DNA of 64,000 nucleotides. Origin: Strigamia acuminata. Its lineage: Eukaryota > Arthropoda > Chilopoda > Geophilomorpha > Linotaeniidae. The DNA lies in the NCBI GenBank assembly GCA_949358305.1, contig OX442316.1, positions 16,244,001-16,308,000 of the forward strand, read 5' to 3'. Below the pieces are notes generated by a model, which saw only the letters and a list, made by a program, of their open reading frames with translations, did not search any database and had not been told where the DNA came from. Every line of letters starts with the position of its first letter. Positions within the stretch are counted from its first letter, which is position 1. Below, one piece after another: positions 54,601 to 64,000 of the stretch. A program made the translations under genes and the position numbers.

Positions 54601-57600
54601 CCTCGGAAAATGAACTAACACCATCTCAGATTTTAGATGAATTTTTAAATACACAGATTAAATTAGAATTAGAAAATAATTTAATATTTCCAAAAATTGA
54701 TGTTTCCAGTTTAAGGCTTGTGCTGCAAAATGAAAACATCACTGAAGAATTTTTTAAAGAAAAAGTTCAACAAATAAAAGTTGATTGGGAATCTAAAATA
54801 AAAGATGCTGTTACTTTACTTGATGAAAAAACTAGGCCAACACCAGAAATCATTGAAAGGTCAGATAAAATTGATTTACCTGGTCTTGATGAATGCATTG
54901 AAAAATTAATGGCTACAACGCTAGTCACTAATGATTTATTGGACGAATTACCATTGGATCCGCCAATAGAAATTAAGCCACCGCGACGTTTTAAATGCAA
55001 GTACGCGGACATACCAAACAGCAATGATTTGCCGACGATTCGATTGCAGACGGCAAACGGTATGATAACAGGGATGTTAGACTCTGGAGCTAATCGAAGC
55101 TTCATGGCCTACTCCGTAGTAATTTCGCTGAAACTGGAAGATGAAATTCGACCAATAGGACCGGATGTGAGAGTTACAACTGCTTCAGAAGATGTAGTCC
55201 CTGAAGGAACTCTCCTACTTTCTTTTGCGTGGACTCACGGGATGTTAAGTCATCCATTCATAATTTTAAGAAATAAATATCCTATTGTTTTATTAGGATG
55301 TGATTTCATGAATCGACTCAACATACAACCAAATCCTAAGACCATGTCTTGGAATTTTGTCAAGTCTTTGAAAGAAGATTTACCTTTTGTTCCTCAAGCG
55401 ATTCTTGATCGTTATCAAGAGTTCCTTGATCCACCCGAAGAAATAATGAGACGCGACTTTATTAAAGCAAATCACATGAAAGCTGGTTCCGCCACTGCAT
55501 GTCAAGCTAAAGTTGCCAATGAAGAAAATGTAGTACAAAGACTTGTTAGCGACGCTAATTTGTCAATGGAAAATAATTTAATGCTTGAAAGAGTATTAAA
55601 GAAACATGAAAAGATTTTATCACGCCGACCAGGTAGAACACACCTCGTTAGGCATGAAATTAAACTGGACACTAAAGTTCCAATTAGAGTTCCGTTTAAA
55701 AGCGTAAATCCACAGAAACGTGAAATTATCCGTCAAATCTGTCAAGATATGTTGGATAATGGGTACGTTGAACAAGCCACTGGAGACTATGGAATGCGAA
55801 TAGTTCTAGTGATGCGTCCGGATTGTGATCCGAGACTCTGCATTGATTTTAGACCACTCAATGCACATACATTATACGATCCTCCTCAAATGCCGAGCAT
55901 TGAGGAAATCTTGCGAGAACTCGGAAGGTTTGAATGGGTCACAACAATAGATTTGTCAAAAGGCTATTGGCAGATAGAGGTTCATCCGAACGACCGTGCT
56001 AAAACTGCGTTTTGGAGCCCTTTGGGTCGACTACAATTTCGAGTCATGCCCTTTGGCCTCGTAAATGCGCCGTCAACTTTTCAAAAGTTGATAGAAAAAA
56101 TTTTGGGGGATGCCTATCGAAAATTTGCATGGGCATACCTCGATGATATGATCATTATATCTAAAAATTTTGAAGAACACATGATTCATCTGGAAGAAAT
56201 TCTGAGTAAACTTGAAAATGCAAATCTTCATGTTCATCCAGAAAAATCGAAATTTGGCAGAAAAGAATTAACTTTTCTTGGTTACAAGTTAAGTGTTCAA
56301 GGAGTTAGTGTCGACCCTAAAAAAGTCGCCGCCATTAAAGAAATGCCAGCTCCTTCAAATTTGAAAGAGTTGCAAAGATTTTTGGGAATGGTGAACTTTT
56401 TTCACCGATTACTTAAAAATCTGGCAGTAATGACAGAACCTCTACGTCCTTTACTCAAAAAGGATGTGGAATTTATTTGGTCAGAAATTCATCAAGAAGC
56501 TTTTGATCAAATAAAAGATGCTTTAACAAATGCAGAAACAATGGCCATGCCTGATTTGACAGAACCATTTATTGTGCATACCGACGCCAGCAGAAAAGGA
56601 CTAGGCGCCGCGCTTATGCAAATGAGAGAAATCGATGATCAAAATATCGAAGTGCCTTGTGTTTATGCCAGCAGAAGTTTGCAACCTGCTGAGATAAATT
56701 ACAGCGCCACAGAATTGGAGTGCCTAGCGGTAATCTGGGCATTACGTAAATTTCGACATTATTTGGAATTTACAACATTCATAGTAAGGACTGACCATCA
56801 AGCATTAAAATGGTTGATGCAGTTGGACGAACCTGCTGGAAGGTTAGCACGTTGGCAAATGGAGCTAATGCGCTACTCTTTCGAAATACAATATATTAAA
56901 GGTCCACTAAATGTTTTAGCGGATGCTTTATCCAGATCACCGATTGACAAACCGGAAAATCCTGAAGATGATGGAGATAATGACGAATTATTATCTTACT
57001 GTCCATCACCACAACGAAATTGGAAAATGGGAAAATTCCATGAGCTTCCTGTCTCCACATTAGAGGAAAAGGAAGATCATGAATTCGTCAACTATTGGAC
57101 TAAAATCTATGACCCCTCTGAGGAATCAGATGACGTCATAAGAGCGCAAATTTCGAGGAAATTCCAAGTTCCTTCGTCAAATGTTTTAATAAAAGCATTT
57201 GTCGCCAAAATTGTAGAACGTCTTGATTGTGAACCTCCCACAAGGGAAGACATAATCAAGGCCCAAAAAGAAGATAAAGTTTGCCAATTGATGCGTAATT
57301 TTTTAAATTGTAATCAATTTCCGCCTGACGTCACAACGCGACTCCAGAGGAAACAATATAGAAAACACGCAACCACCTTCTTAATTGAAGATGACTTATT
57401 AATGCAATTTCATCCCACAATGTCTGATGAATTGGGGGAGGATGGGAGAGCACTCAAAGTTTTTGTACCTCAGACATTGAAGTATAAAATTATTTGGCTA
57501 ATGCATGGCCACCCACTTTCTGGCCACCCAGGAATTGCAAGGACTCTTTATCGAGCACGCCGAATTTATACCTGGAAAGGCATGAAATCGGACATTACGA

Positions 57601-59030
57601 GATTCATTCGACATTGCGAGCGTTGTCAAGCTTGCAAGCCTCGAACGAAGGGACAAATTGAAGCAGCGCAAATGGGTCCTTACAGCCCATTTGACTGCCT
57701 AAGTGTTGATTTGACCGGCCCGAAACCTCGGACGCGCAAAAACAACACACATATTTTAGTCATACTTGACGTGGCAACTCATTGGCCAGAATTATATCCA
57801 ATGTGTAACCCCACTGCTGGAAAAGTAGCAAATTGCATTTATCACCTTTCCATGAGCATGGGATTCCCTCGTAAAATTATTTCTGACAACGGCCCGCAAT
57901 TTCGTGCCCAAGTCTTTAAAAAATTTTGTGAAAAGTTCAAGATGGTTCCAACACCAACTTCAACGTATCACCCACAAGCTAACCCGGTTGAAAGGGTTAA
58001 CCGTGACATCAAATATTTGGTTGCAATTTATTCATCTATTCATTCCAAATGGGACGAATATTTGCGTGAATTTGCATTTAGCTTGAGAACTACGGTGACG
58101 AGAGGAAGAGACTTCTCTCCCGCATTTCTTAACTTTTTTCGCGAACTCAGAGTACCTTGGGATCCAAGAATACCTGAAGGAATTTTGGTCGTAGATCCAA
58201 AAAACCCACATTTATACGTGCAAAAATTAGAAGCCGTTATCGCCGAAACATATCAGCACATGATGTCACACGTGTTAGATTTGCGTAGACGAGTAAATCT
58301 TAAAAAAGAAGGTGAGAAGTTCTCCAATTTTAAATTAAACGATTTAGTTTGGAGAGATTCTCATGTTTTGTCGAGCGCTGCCCGCGGCATTGCAGCTGGC
58401 ATCGCTGATAAAAGAACAGGACCTTATGTAATAACCAAAGTATTACAGGGAGGATCCGTAGAATTGAGAAAGCTAGAAAATAACGAAATATTTCCAGCTG
58501 TCCATTCGTCGGAATTAACTCCGTATTTCCCGAGTTTCGATCAGGAAGTATGGCTCGAAGGCGAAGAAGTCGGTCAAAAGACTGAAAATATAATTAATAC
58601 GTTAGATGACGATGAATTAAAGAAAATACCTGTCGATAATTCATCCAAACCACAAATGGAGTCAGACCTCGTGAATAACGACGTTGAGCTTCGTGACAGT
58701 TTCAAAAAACTTGAAATTGCTAAAAAATTAAATAAAAAGGTGTTTTTAGAAAAGAAACAAAAAACATCTGAAATAAAAGACTCATCTGACTCAGTCTCCG
58801 ATGACAATGAAGACGGCGATTTAAATACAATAAATCCCTCGCCGACAAAGAGATATAATCTTCGGACTCGTAAACCGAGAGGAAAAAACAACATGTGTCT
58901 TCTCCCCTCGATAACCTCGAGATCCAGGGATCAGCCGTATGACGTAAGGAGCAATTCCTCAAGCCATACTCAAACCAATCAAACAGTAAGATTGGATGAC
59001 GTCACTAACAGCGACGTTACCCAAACGTAA
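54556..59030 (+). CDS. pol: E2 Pol polyprotein
   Basis: Translated as a Gag-Pol fusion by -1 frameshift; I start the feature just after the slippery site because no early in-frame ATG exists. Numbered from position 54582: protease DSG at 167, reverse transcriptase LCIDFRPLN and YLDD (Asp 521), RNase H HTDAS and YSATELECLAVIWA, integrase zinc finger HGHPLSGHPG...CERCQACK, catalytic D1043, D1102 and E1137 (spacings 59 and 35), and GPYVI module. The C-terminal tail is long, acidic/lysine-rich and ends after an RRG-like basic stretch. All catalytic residues are intact. It is strongly similar to E1 Pol throughout. Confidence 0.96.
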
Positions 59031-59153
59031 CTTCCGGTATTTGAACTGATCACTTCGCGTCTGAGTTCACTTCGATCTCACACGTGTGCTAAGTGCTCAT
59101 CTCCGAAAAACCAAAAGCGAAACAACTGGATAAATTCTCCCGAATCTTCAATT

Positions 59154-59232
59154 GTAAGTAGTTTTTTCTTTGGAATTTTCCAAAGAAAAACTAATAAATT
59201 AATTTTCGTTTTTTCTTTTCCATTTGGATTAG
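59154..59232 (+). other. Probable 79-nt intron in the leader of E2 ORF3
   Basis: CAATT then GTAAGTAG at 59154, and a pyrimidine-rich acceptor ending GGATTAG at 59232, eight bases before the ORF3 ATG. This implies a small non-coding exon between pol and ORF3, hence a separate or subgenomic ORF3 transcript. Confidence 0.5.
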
Positions 59233-59240
59233 TCGTTCAA

Positions 59241-60416
59241 ATGGAAGGAGAGGAACCGAAAGAAGGAAGCGAAGCCGGCGCCAACAGCCTCGAATTAGAA
59301 ACAAATTCGACGCTGCTTGGTTCCGCAAACACTTCGAATGCATCCGTGGATGTCACCGAAGAGTCCGCCGAAGCGTCCGCTGAAGCTCAAGCCGCTCTAG
59401 CCGACGCTGCTGCCCGTCTGCCAGTCACGCCGCCCCGACCACAACTTCGAGGAGGCCTATTCGCCGATCCAAACGGCGAAACTCGTGCACAGAGACACGA
59501 CCGGGTAAATAATTTAAAATAAAATTACCTTTCAGTCATGAAAAGTAATTAAAAGTGCATTTTCACTCGGAAAAAGCGAAAAGTTCGTTGGTAACGCCTT
59601 CGCAAGAAGGCGCCGCCATTTTTATCATCAGATGGCGCTGTGTCTCATTTTTGAGGCGTTGCTACGGCAACGCTCCAAACACTGAAACATAGCCGTCGGA
59701 AACAACGTTTTTTACGATTTTTCAAATATTTTGAAAAATTTAATGAATCTAAACTGTCGAATGAAATCTCACCCGTGATTTTATTCACTGAAAATTTCGG
59801 AAATAATTATTTTACACGAAAAAATGGATTTTAATTATTTCTTCGAATATTTTTACAGATTATCCAGCTTCGGGAGACACATCTCGAACTACACCCCGAT
59901 GTTCCGACCGCTCCTGGTGTCTGGCGACACGCATTGCTGCCAGAAATCATAAAGTCGAAAGGACGACTGACGTTTTGGGCGGCCCGACACAAATTCTCCA
60001 AGGCCTTAAACAAGCGATGGGGAACGAAGTTTCGGATCGCCTATTTAATCGATGGATTCGGCCATCGCGACGCCCTCGAGTGGGCAATGAAGCGCGACAC
60101 CTTCGGACCACTGCGAAACGTGTTGCTCGACTTCGCCTTCACAGTGATCGCACAAGAAACGCGAGACCATCGCCGTTACTTCAACGCTCCTGCGTGGGAG
60201 CGTCGACAGATTTTGGAGGACATTTTCCAACGCTTGGATCAAACCAAGGCCGAGGTTGTACGCCTCTACAACGAATCTTTCCGTGTAACAACGGACGGAA
60301 AGAAACGTTGGGTGCCGACATGCCAATCGGAGATGCATCAGCTAGCCATGGGCGGATGTTTCCATGCTGATTTCGTGCCAAACCCGTATCTAGAGCCTGA
60401 GCCCCGGGTATATTAG
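59241..60416 (+). CDS. E2 ORF3: spliced third gene downstream of pol
   Basis: Exon 1 is 59241-59504 (88 codons, donor GTAAAT). Exon 2 is 59859-60416 (acceptor TTTTTACAG). They join in phase 0 for 273 aa. Exon 1 encodes an acidic, Ala/Ser/Glu-rich segment (MEGEEPKEGSEAGANSLELE...). Exon 2 begins IIQLRETHLELHP and carries LLPEIIKSKG, FSKALNKRW and TCQSEMHQLAMGG, which align with the E1 ORF3 second exon at the same distance from the intron. No membrane segment, signal peptide or known domain. It is about a quarter the length of E1 ORF3, so the shared region (about 190 aa) is the core of the family and the rest of E1 ORF3 is an addition. Confidence 0.8.
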
Positions 60417-60478
60417 TATGCGATTAATTATTTTGTCCGTTTCCCCATGCATTTCTGGATAGGCATGGCAGATATGTG

Positions 60479-60843
60479 TGTTGGCATCCTTTGGATACCC
60501 GTGTAGCGCATATTAATGCTACTCTTGTGTGTTAACACACATATTCTATGTTTCTTGTGTCGTCTGCTTGAGAGAGCGATAAATGTTGTTTTCCGTGTTG
60601 TTTATCGGTTAATTATGCCTAGGTTAACAATTACTTATATTGTAAAGAACAAATCAATGCTTGTTGCTATTGATTTGTCCTATTGTCATATTTTGTACGG
60701 TTTGAGACCAATTAGCCTCAAACCCAGTTGCTTTTATGCTTTCATGTGATTAAAACATGGCGGGCGCGAAGTGCGAGCTCCCCGCACATTTTAAGCTGGT
60801 TTCAACTCCTTTCCGATGTTTCCTGGCCTCCACGGACTTATCA
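60479..60843 (+). repeat. Probable 5' LTR of E3
   Basis: Starts TGTTGGCATCC, a typical copia LTR beginning, and ends TTATCA two bases before the PBS, giving 365 bp. The partner LTR is outside the window, so the left boundary is tentative. Confidence 0.55.
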
Positions 60844-60845
60844 AA

Positions 60846-60857
60846 TGGTAGCAGAGG
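60846..60857 (+). promoter_or_regulatory. Primer-binding site of E3, initiator tRNA-Met
   Basis: TGGTAGCAGAGG is complementary to the 3' end of eukaryotic initiator tRNA-Met, the usual copia primer. Confidence 0.75.
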
Positions 60858-62002
60858 TCTCACGATCGGGCCAACAGGTTATTGACGAGTTCGTGAGGTT
60901 TTTCGGGCGAAAACGAACGTTGGAAGTTCGTCGCAGATCGTCGCCGAGACGTATCGCCGAAAACCGGAATTTTTCGCGAAGGACAGCCGTGACGACGTGT
61001 GCGGACAATTCTACAGTGAATTTGGAGCAAAACGGTGTAAGGAACATTGCATTTCGTTTATTTTTCGCCGATATAACCGAGTTTTTCTCGGGCGGCGCCA
61101 TTTTTGTTTGCGAAGTTAGCGTGTCTACGAGTGTGTACGGAACGACACACGCACGCCCAACGTTTCGACGAACGAATACGTCGATTAGCCGCCGCATTTG
61201 GTGTCTTTCCAGCGTGGGAACGTCTGGAAACCGTCATTTTGCGAAGAAATCGTCGCGAATCGACGATTGTTGCACCGGCAGCCATTTTCGTTGGATTTTT
61301 CGTCAAGAACGACGAGATTCAACTCGCGAATTTAATCCGGCGATCACCGAGAAGTCCTGCACACGATAAGCGTGTGTGCAGGCGGTTATTTCCGTGCTTC
61401 GCATCCAGGAAAGCGGGTACGAAGGCGTGGACGTACGCAACATCGATTTTGGCCGATACACGGAAGTGTGTACGCGGTCTGCACGTCAGCCCAGTTCCGT
61501 GCGAAGACAACGTGAAGCCGACGTTTACTGCAACGTGGGAACCAATTACGACGCAAGGATCCCGTAATTGGCCAACTTCACATCTGAAAAGTGTATTTTA
61601 GTTGCTATTTTCGTGAAACTCTGTTAATTCTTAAGGTTTTTGTTTTGGGGTCCTTTTGTTTATTCTGCACCCTTTAGGCAGTCGCCTACGTGCAGTCTCA
61701 TTCCGGTCTGGGCTTGTCCGTGGCCAACTAGTCGTCCCGCGGCCCCCAGGTGGGTCGGTCGGAAGCTAGTAGGGCGACCAGATTCGGGTTTTTCACCTCA
61801 CTTATTGAGGTGCCCAAAGGGAAGTTTGTGATTGTTTCGCCTTCAATTTTTGGGGGTGTTTTCGCTTCTCTGCACGGCATATTCACCGGAATTGTGAATA
61901 TTAGTGTGTGTTTTCATCAAATTGGTGAATTTTTCGAGTGTTTTTCGCCGAAATTTGTGAATTTTGTGATTTGTGCATCGATTTTTCACCAAATTCTTCA
62001 CC
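60858..62002 (+). other. Long leader of E3
   Basis: About 1.15 kb between PBS and gag start, GC-rich, with several open frames up to about 200 codons that have no recognisable domain. It contains a stable hairpin around 61353-61384 (CCTGCACACG/CGTGTGTGCAGG). It is unusually long for copia and its role is not evident. Confidence 0.6.
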
Positions 62003-64000
62003 ATGTCGAATTGGGACCGACATGATGATTACAAGGATGTACGCAAACTGGACGGCTCCAATTATCCCACCTGGAGCATGCAGATCCAGCTTTTGCTTCA
62101 ATCATACAGTGTTTGGGGACATGTGACCGGCAAAATCAAGGAACCGCCTGCTGGATCGCCGGCAAAGGAAATTCGTGACTACGAAAAGGGCGAAGAAAAA
62201 GCCCGCTCCACCATTTGTCTGGCTTGCAACGAACCACAGCAAGTCGTGGCTGTGGCCCACCCAACCGCGAAGGGTGTGTGGGAAGCGCTGAAAGCGGCTT
62301 ACCAGCCGACCACGCGCGCACGCAAAGCCCGACTCCGGCGGGAATTCCTCGATATGCGTCTACGGGAGGATGAAGAGATGGTCGTCTTTACTTCCCGTGT
62401 CGACCGGAAAGTTACACAACTCGCCGACGTGAAGATTGTGGTCTCGGATGAGTTCCACGCTTTCCAGTACTTGGACCTTTTGCCGCCCCAATTCGAGCCA
62501 GTCAAACAGACAGTGTATCACTGGCCCGACCCGGAATTTACGGCCGCTGCCGTGAAAGAAAGACTTTTAGGCGAGTATAATCGCCTTTACGAGAAGGGGG
62601 ACGAATTTGGAGTGCCCAACCCGACACCGTTGGAAAACACTGGAGCCTTCTTTGGCGGAGGCAGTGGTCAACGTGGACGCGGCGGAACCGCGCCCAGTTC
62701 CCCACGTGTGTGTTTTACCTGCGGTGGGACAGGCCATTTTTCCCGCGACTGCCCTTCTCCACCTAAACAGCAACTTACTGGAAGAGGCGGATCAACAGGA
62801 CAGTTTAGGGGCAATCCACGAGGAAAATCACGTGGAAAAGGCCGGCAAAAGGCCGCCGTCACCCAAATGAATATTTTTGATGACGTCCCCATCTCTTACT
62901 TCTCCGCAGCGATTTCGAATCAAGAGCAACCTCCTGTCGTATCGCTGGTGTCACATGCGAACTTTGATTCGCAATGGTACGTCGATACAGGAGCGACAGA
63001 CCATTTCTCGTTCAACAAGTCCTGGTTCTCCGACTTCAAACCATTAACTGGTTACAGCGTCCAGCAGGGCGAAGGAAAGTCGAAAATCGAGGGCATCGGG
63101 ACTGTGACATTAATATCTTTTTATGGACAAAAGAAACGGGAATTACAATTGAAAAATGTCTTCTACGCTCCAAACTTCAGAAAGAATCTGATTTCATTAG
63201 GTCGTGCAGATGAAGCTGGGGCTACCACATTTGTAAAGAATGGAAAAATGTCCATTTTTCATGACAGTATTGATGCGCCTTCTATCACTGCGACACGTAC
63301 GAGTGATAGAATGTATAAAGTCAATTGTCAAGTGAATACTGCACACATTGTTAACGCTGCTGCATTACCTGCGCAACAGAATGCGGCAGTGGAGCCTAGT
63401 CCACCTTTAAAGGGTGAAGAAATTGTTAATTCATTACTAACTCATTTAGATTTTAAGACTGCATTAACCCAAAATTTGAGTAAGACAGGGAAACCTGCAA
63501 TTGCGAATATGGGGCAAGTGACTGCTGCGAACAATGCGCCAGCGATCGTTGCGAATAATGCGAGTCCGAAACAGAAATTGAACGTTTTGAATAACACACA
63601 CACTGGCCTGGTAGTCAACAATGGGAATAAATCAAAGACTGCGAAGATTTCCAAACAAGGTGTGCAAAACAGTTTGAAAGATAATGGTGGGAATAAGGCT
63701 CTTATTAAGCCTGACAAACCTCAAACGATGGATGTTTGGCATTCACGTTTTGGGCACCTTAATGCGAAAGGGATTGCATTGTTGGAGAAATCCGATGAAG
63801 TATTTGGGCTGAAACTTTCCAACAATGAATTGTCGGCTTGCGATGCTTGTTCGAGGGCGAAAAGCACACGTGCAAGCTTTCCTCCCATTATTAATATCTC
63901 CACTAAAGGGATTTTGGAAATTGTTCACTTAGATGTTTGGGGGCCCTCACCGGTTAAGAGCATTGGTGGGGCATTTTATTACCTAATTATGGTTGATGAT
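62003..64000 (+). CDS. gag-pol: E3 copia Gag-Pol polyprotein (partial)
   Basis: One frame of 666 codons, open to the window edge, from ATG in the context CACCATGTC. Gag capsid at the start (KLDGSNYPTWSMQIQLLLQS, UBN2-like). CCHC knuckle CFTCGGTGHFSRDC at residues 237-250. Aspartic protease DTGAT at 328-332. After a variable Asn/Ala-rich linker comes the pre-integrase zinc finger with H580, H585, C613 and C616. Integrase begins with the first catalytic Asp (LDVWGP, residue 644). The remaining integrase, reverse transcriptase and RNase H lie beyond the window. No stop or frameshift is present, so it may be a live copy. Confidence 0.95.
   Translation, partial: MSNWDRHDDYKDVRKLDGSNYPTWSMQIQLLLQSYSVWGHVTGKIKEPPAGSPAKEIRDYEKGEEKARSTICLACNEPQQVVAVAHPTAKGVWEALKAAYQPTTRARKARLRREFLDMRLREDEEMVVFTSRVDRKVTQLADVKIVVSDEFHAFQYLDLLPPQFEPVKQTVYHWPDPEFTAAAVKERLLGEYNRLYEKGDEFGVPNPTPLENTGAFFGGGSGQRGRGGTAPSSPRVCFTCGGTGHFSRDCPSPPKQQLTGRGGSTGQFRGNPRGKSRGKGRQKAAVTQMNIFDDVPISYFSAAISNQEQPPVVSLVSHANFDSQWYVDTGATDHFSFNKSWFSDFKPLTGYSVQQGEGKSKIEGIGTVTLISFYGQKKRELQLKNVFYAPNFRKNLISLGRADEAGATTFVKNGKMSIFHDSIDAPSITATRTSDRMYKVNCQVNTAHIVNAAALPAQQNAAVEPSPPLKGEEIVNSLLTHLDFKTALTQNLSKTGKPAIANMGQVTAANNAPAIVANNASPKQKLNVLNNTHTGLVVNNGNKSKTAKISKQGVQNSLKDNGGNKALIKPDKPQTMDVWHSRFGHLNAKGIALLEKSDEVFGLKLSNNELSACDACSRAKSTRASFPPIINISTKGILEIVHLDVWGPSPVKSIGGAFYYLIMVDD

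Larger units (their letters stand above)
50436..60478 (+). mobile_element. Ty3/gypsy LTR retrotransposon E2 (3' part displaced by E3)
   Basis: Contains the 5' LTR (50436-51574), PBS, gag, pol and spliced ORF3. Shortly after the ORF3 stop the sequence passes into a copia element (E3), so the polypurine tract and 3' LTR of E2 are expected beyond the right edge. All genes present are open. E2 and E1 share the LTR start TGTGGTGACC, PBS type and spacing, DD35E spacing, frameshift heptamer and ORF3. The bases before the LTR are AATA, the predicted target duplication. Confidence 0.92.
60479..64000 (+). mobile_element. Ty1/copia LTR retrotransposon E3, 5' part
   Basis: 5' LTR, PBS, a long leader and an open gag-pol frame that is still open at the window edge. 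The order protease, integrase (with pre-integrase zinc finger) immediately after Gag, before reverse transcriptase, is diagnostic of copia. It begins 62 bases after the E2 ORF3 stop, which implies insertion into E2. The bases before it are ATGTG, the predicted 5-bp target duplication. Confidence 0.85.

Noticed and set aside
59241-60416. ORF3 as a retroviral envelope gene
   Set aside because: It is in the env position but lacks signal peptide, membrane segment, furin-type site and glycosylation-rich ectodomain in both elements.
60728-61601. Open frames of 165-213 codons in the copia leader as genes
   Set aside because: Arg/Ser-rich, overlapping on both strands, typical of GC-rich non-coding sequence. 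Kept only as an observation on leader length.

Overview
This is invertebrate metazoan DNA: spliced genes with GT-AG introns, a canonical U1 snRNA gene, an AT-rich background, and a heavy load of MITEs and LTR retrotransposons. An arthropod or another small invertebrate is plausible, but I cannot name the organism from the sequence.

Layout. Positions 1-12,520 hold two tandem minus-strand paralogues of the SLC23 nucleobase/ascorbate transporter family. Gene A spans 3,837-6,970 (9 exons, 578 aa) and gene B spans 7,860-12,520 (12 exons, 605 aa). Exon sizes and intron phases match through the transport domain, except for the last intron. That intron exists only in gene B and is about 89% an inverted-repeat MITE. 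Positions 12.5-29.6 kb are mostly non-coding and rich in MITEs and minisatellites. They contain a U1 snRNA gene (17,486-17,647), a possible first exon next to it, and a small two-exon gene on the plus strand (21,513-21,919) that looks like a BH3-only, tail-anchored apoptosis regulator.

Positions 29,663-43,184 are one complete 13.5-kb Ty3/gypsy element (E1, minus strand). Its 996-bp LTRs appear identical where compared, it has an ACGC target-site duplication, and gag, pol and a third gene (ORF3) are all open. Positions 43.2-50.4 kb are AT-rich and non-coding with foldback elements. Position 50,436 begins a related gypsy element (E2, plus strand): 5' LTR, gag, pol and ORF3. Just after ORF3, at about 60,479, a Ty1/copia element (E3) starts and runs off the window with its gag-pol frame still open. 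E3 therefore probably sits inside E2, so the 3' LTRs of E2 and E3 are expected beyond the window.

How the parts work together. In E1 and E2 Gag precedes Pol in the 0 frame. Pol is reached by an apparent -1 ribosomal frameshift at the same heptamer (A AAA AAC), followed by a GC-rich hairpin in each. Both elements carry a homologous spliced ORF3 downstream of pol, where errantiviruses keep env, but it has no signal peptide or membrane segment. It has a short first exon and a phase-0 intron at the same place. The E2 LTR also contains seven consecutive bulged hairpins whose arms differ in sequence yet each self-complement around a conserved cap. This is a strong covariation signature of functional RNA. 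The lineage of gypsy elements carrying ORF3, the frameshift signal and structured LTRs is the best candidate for a new system here.
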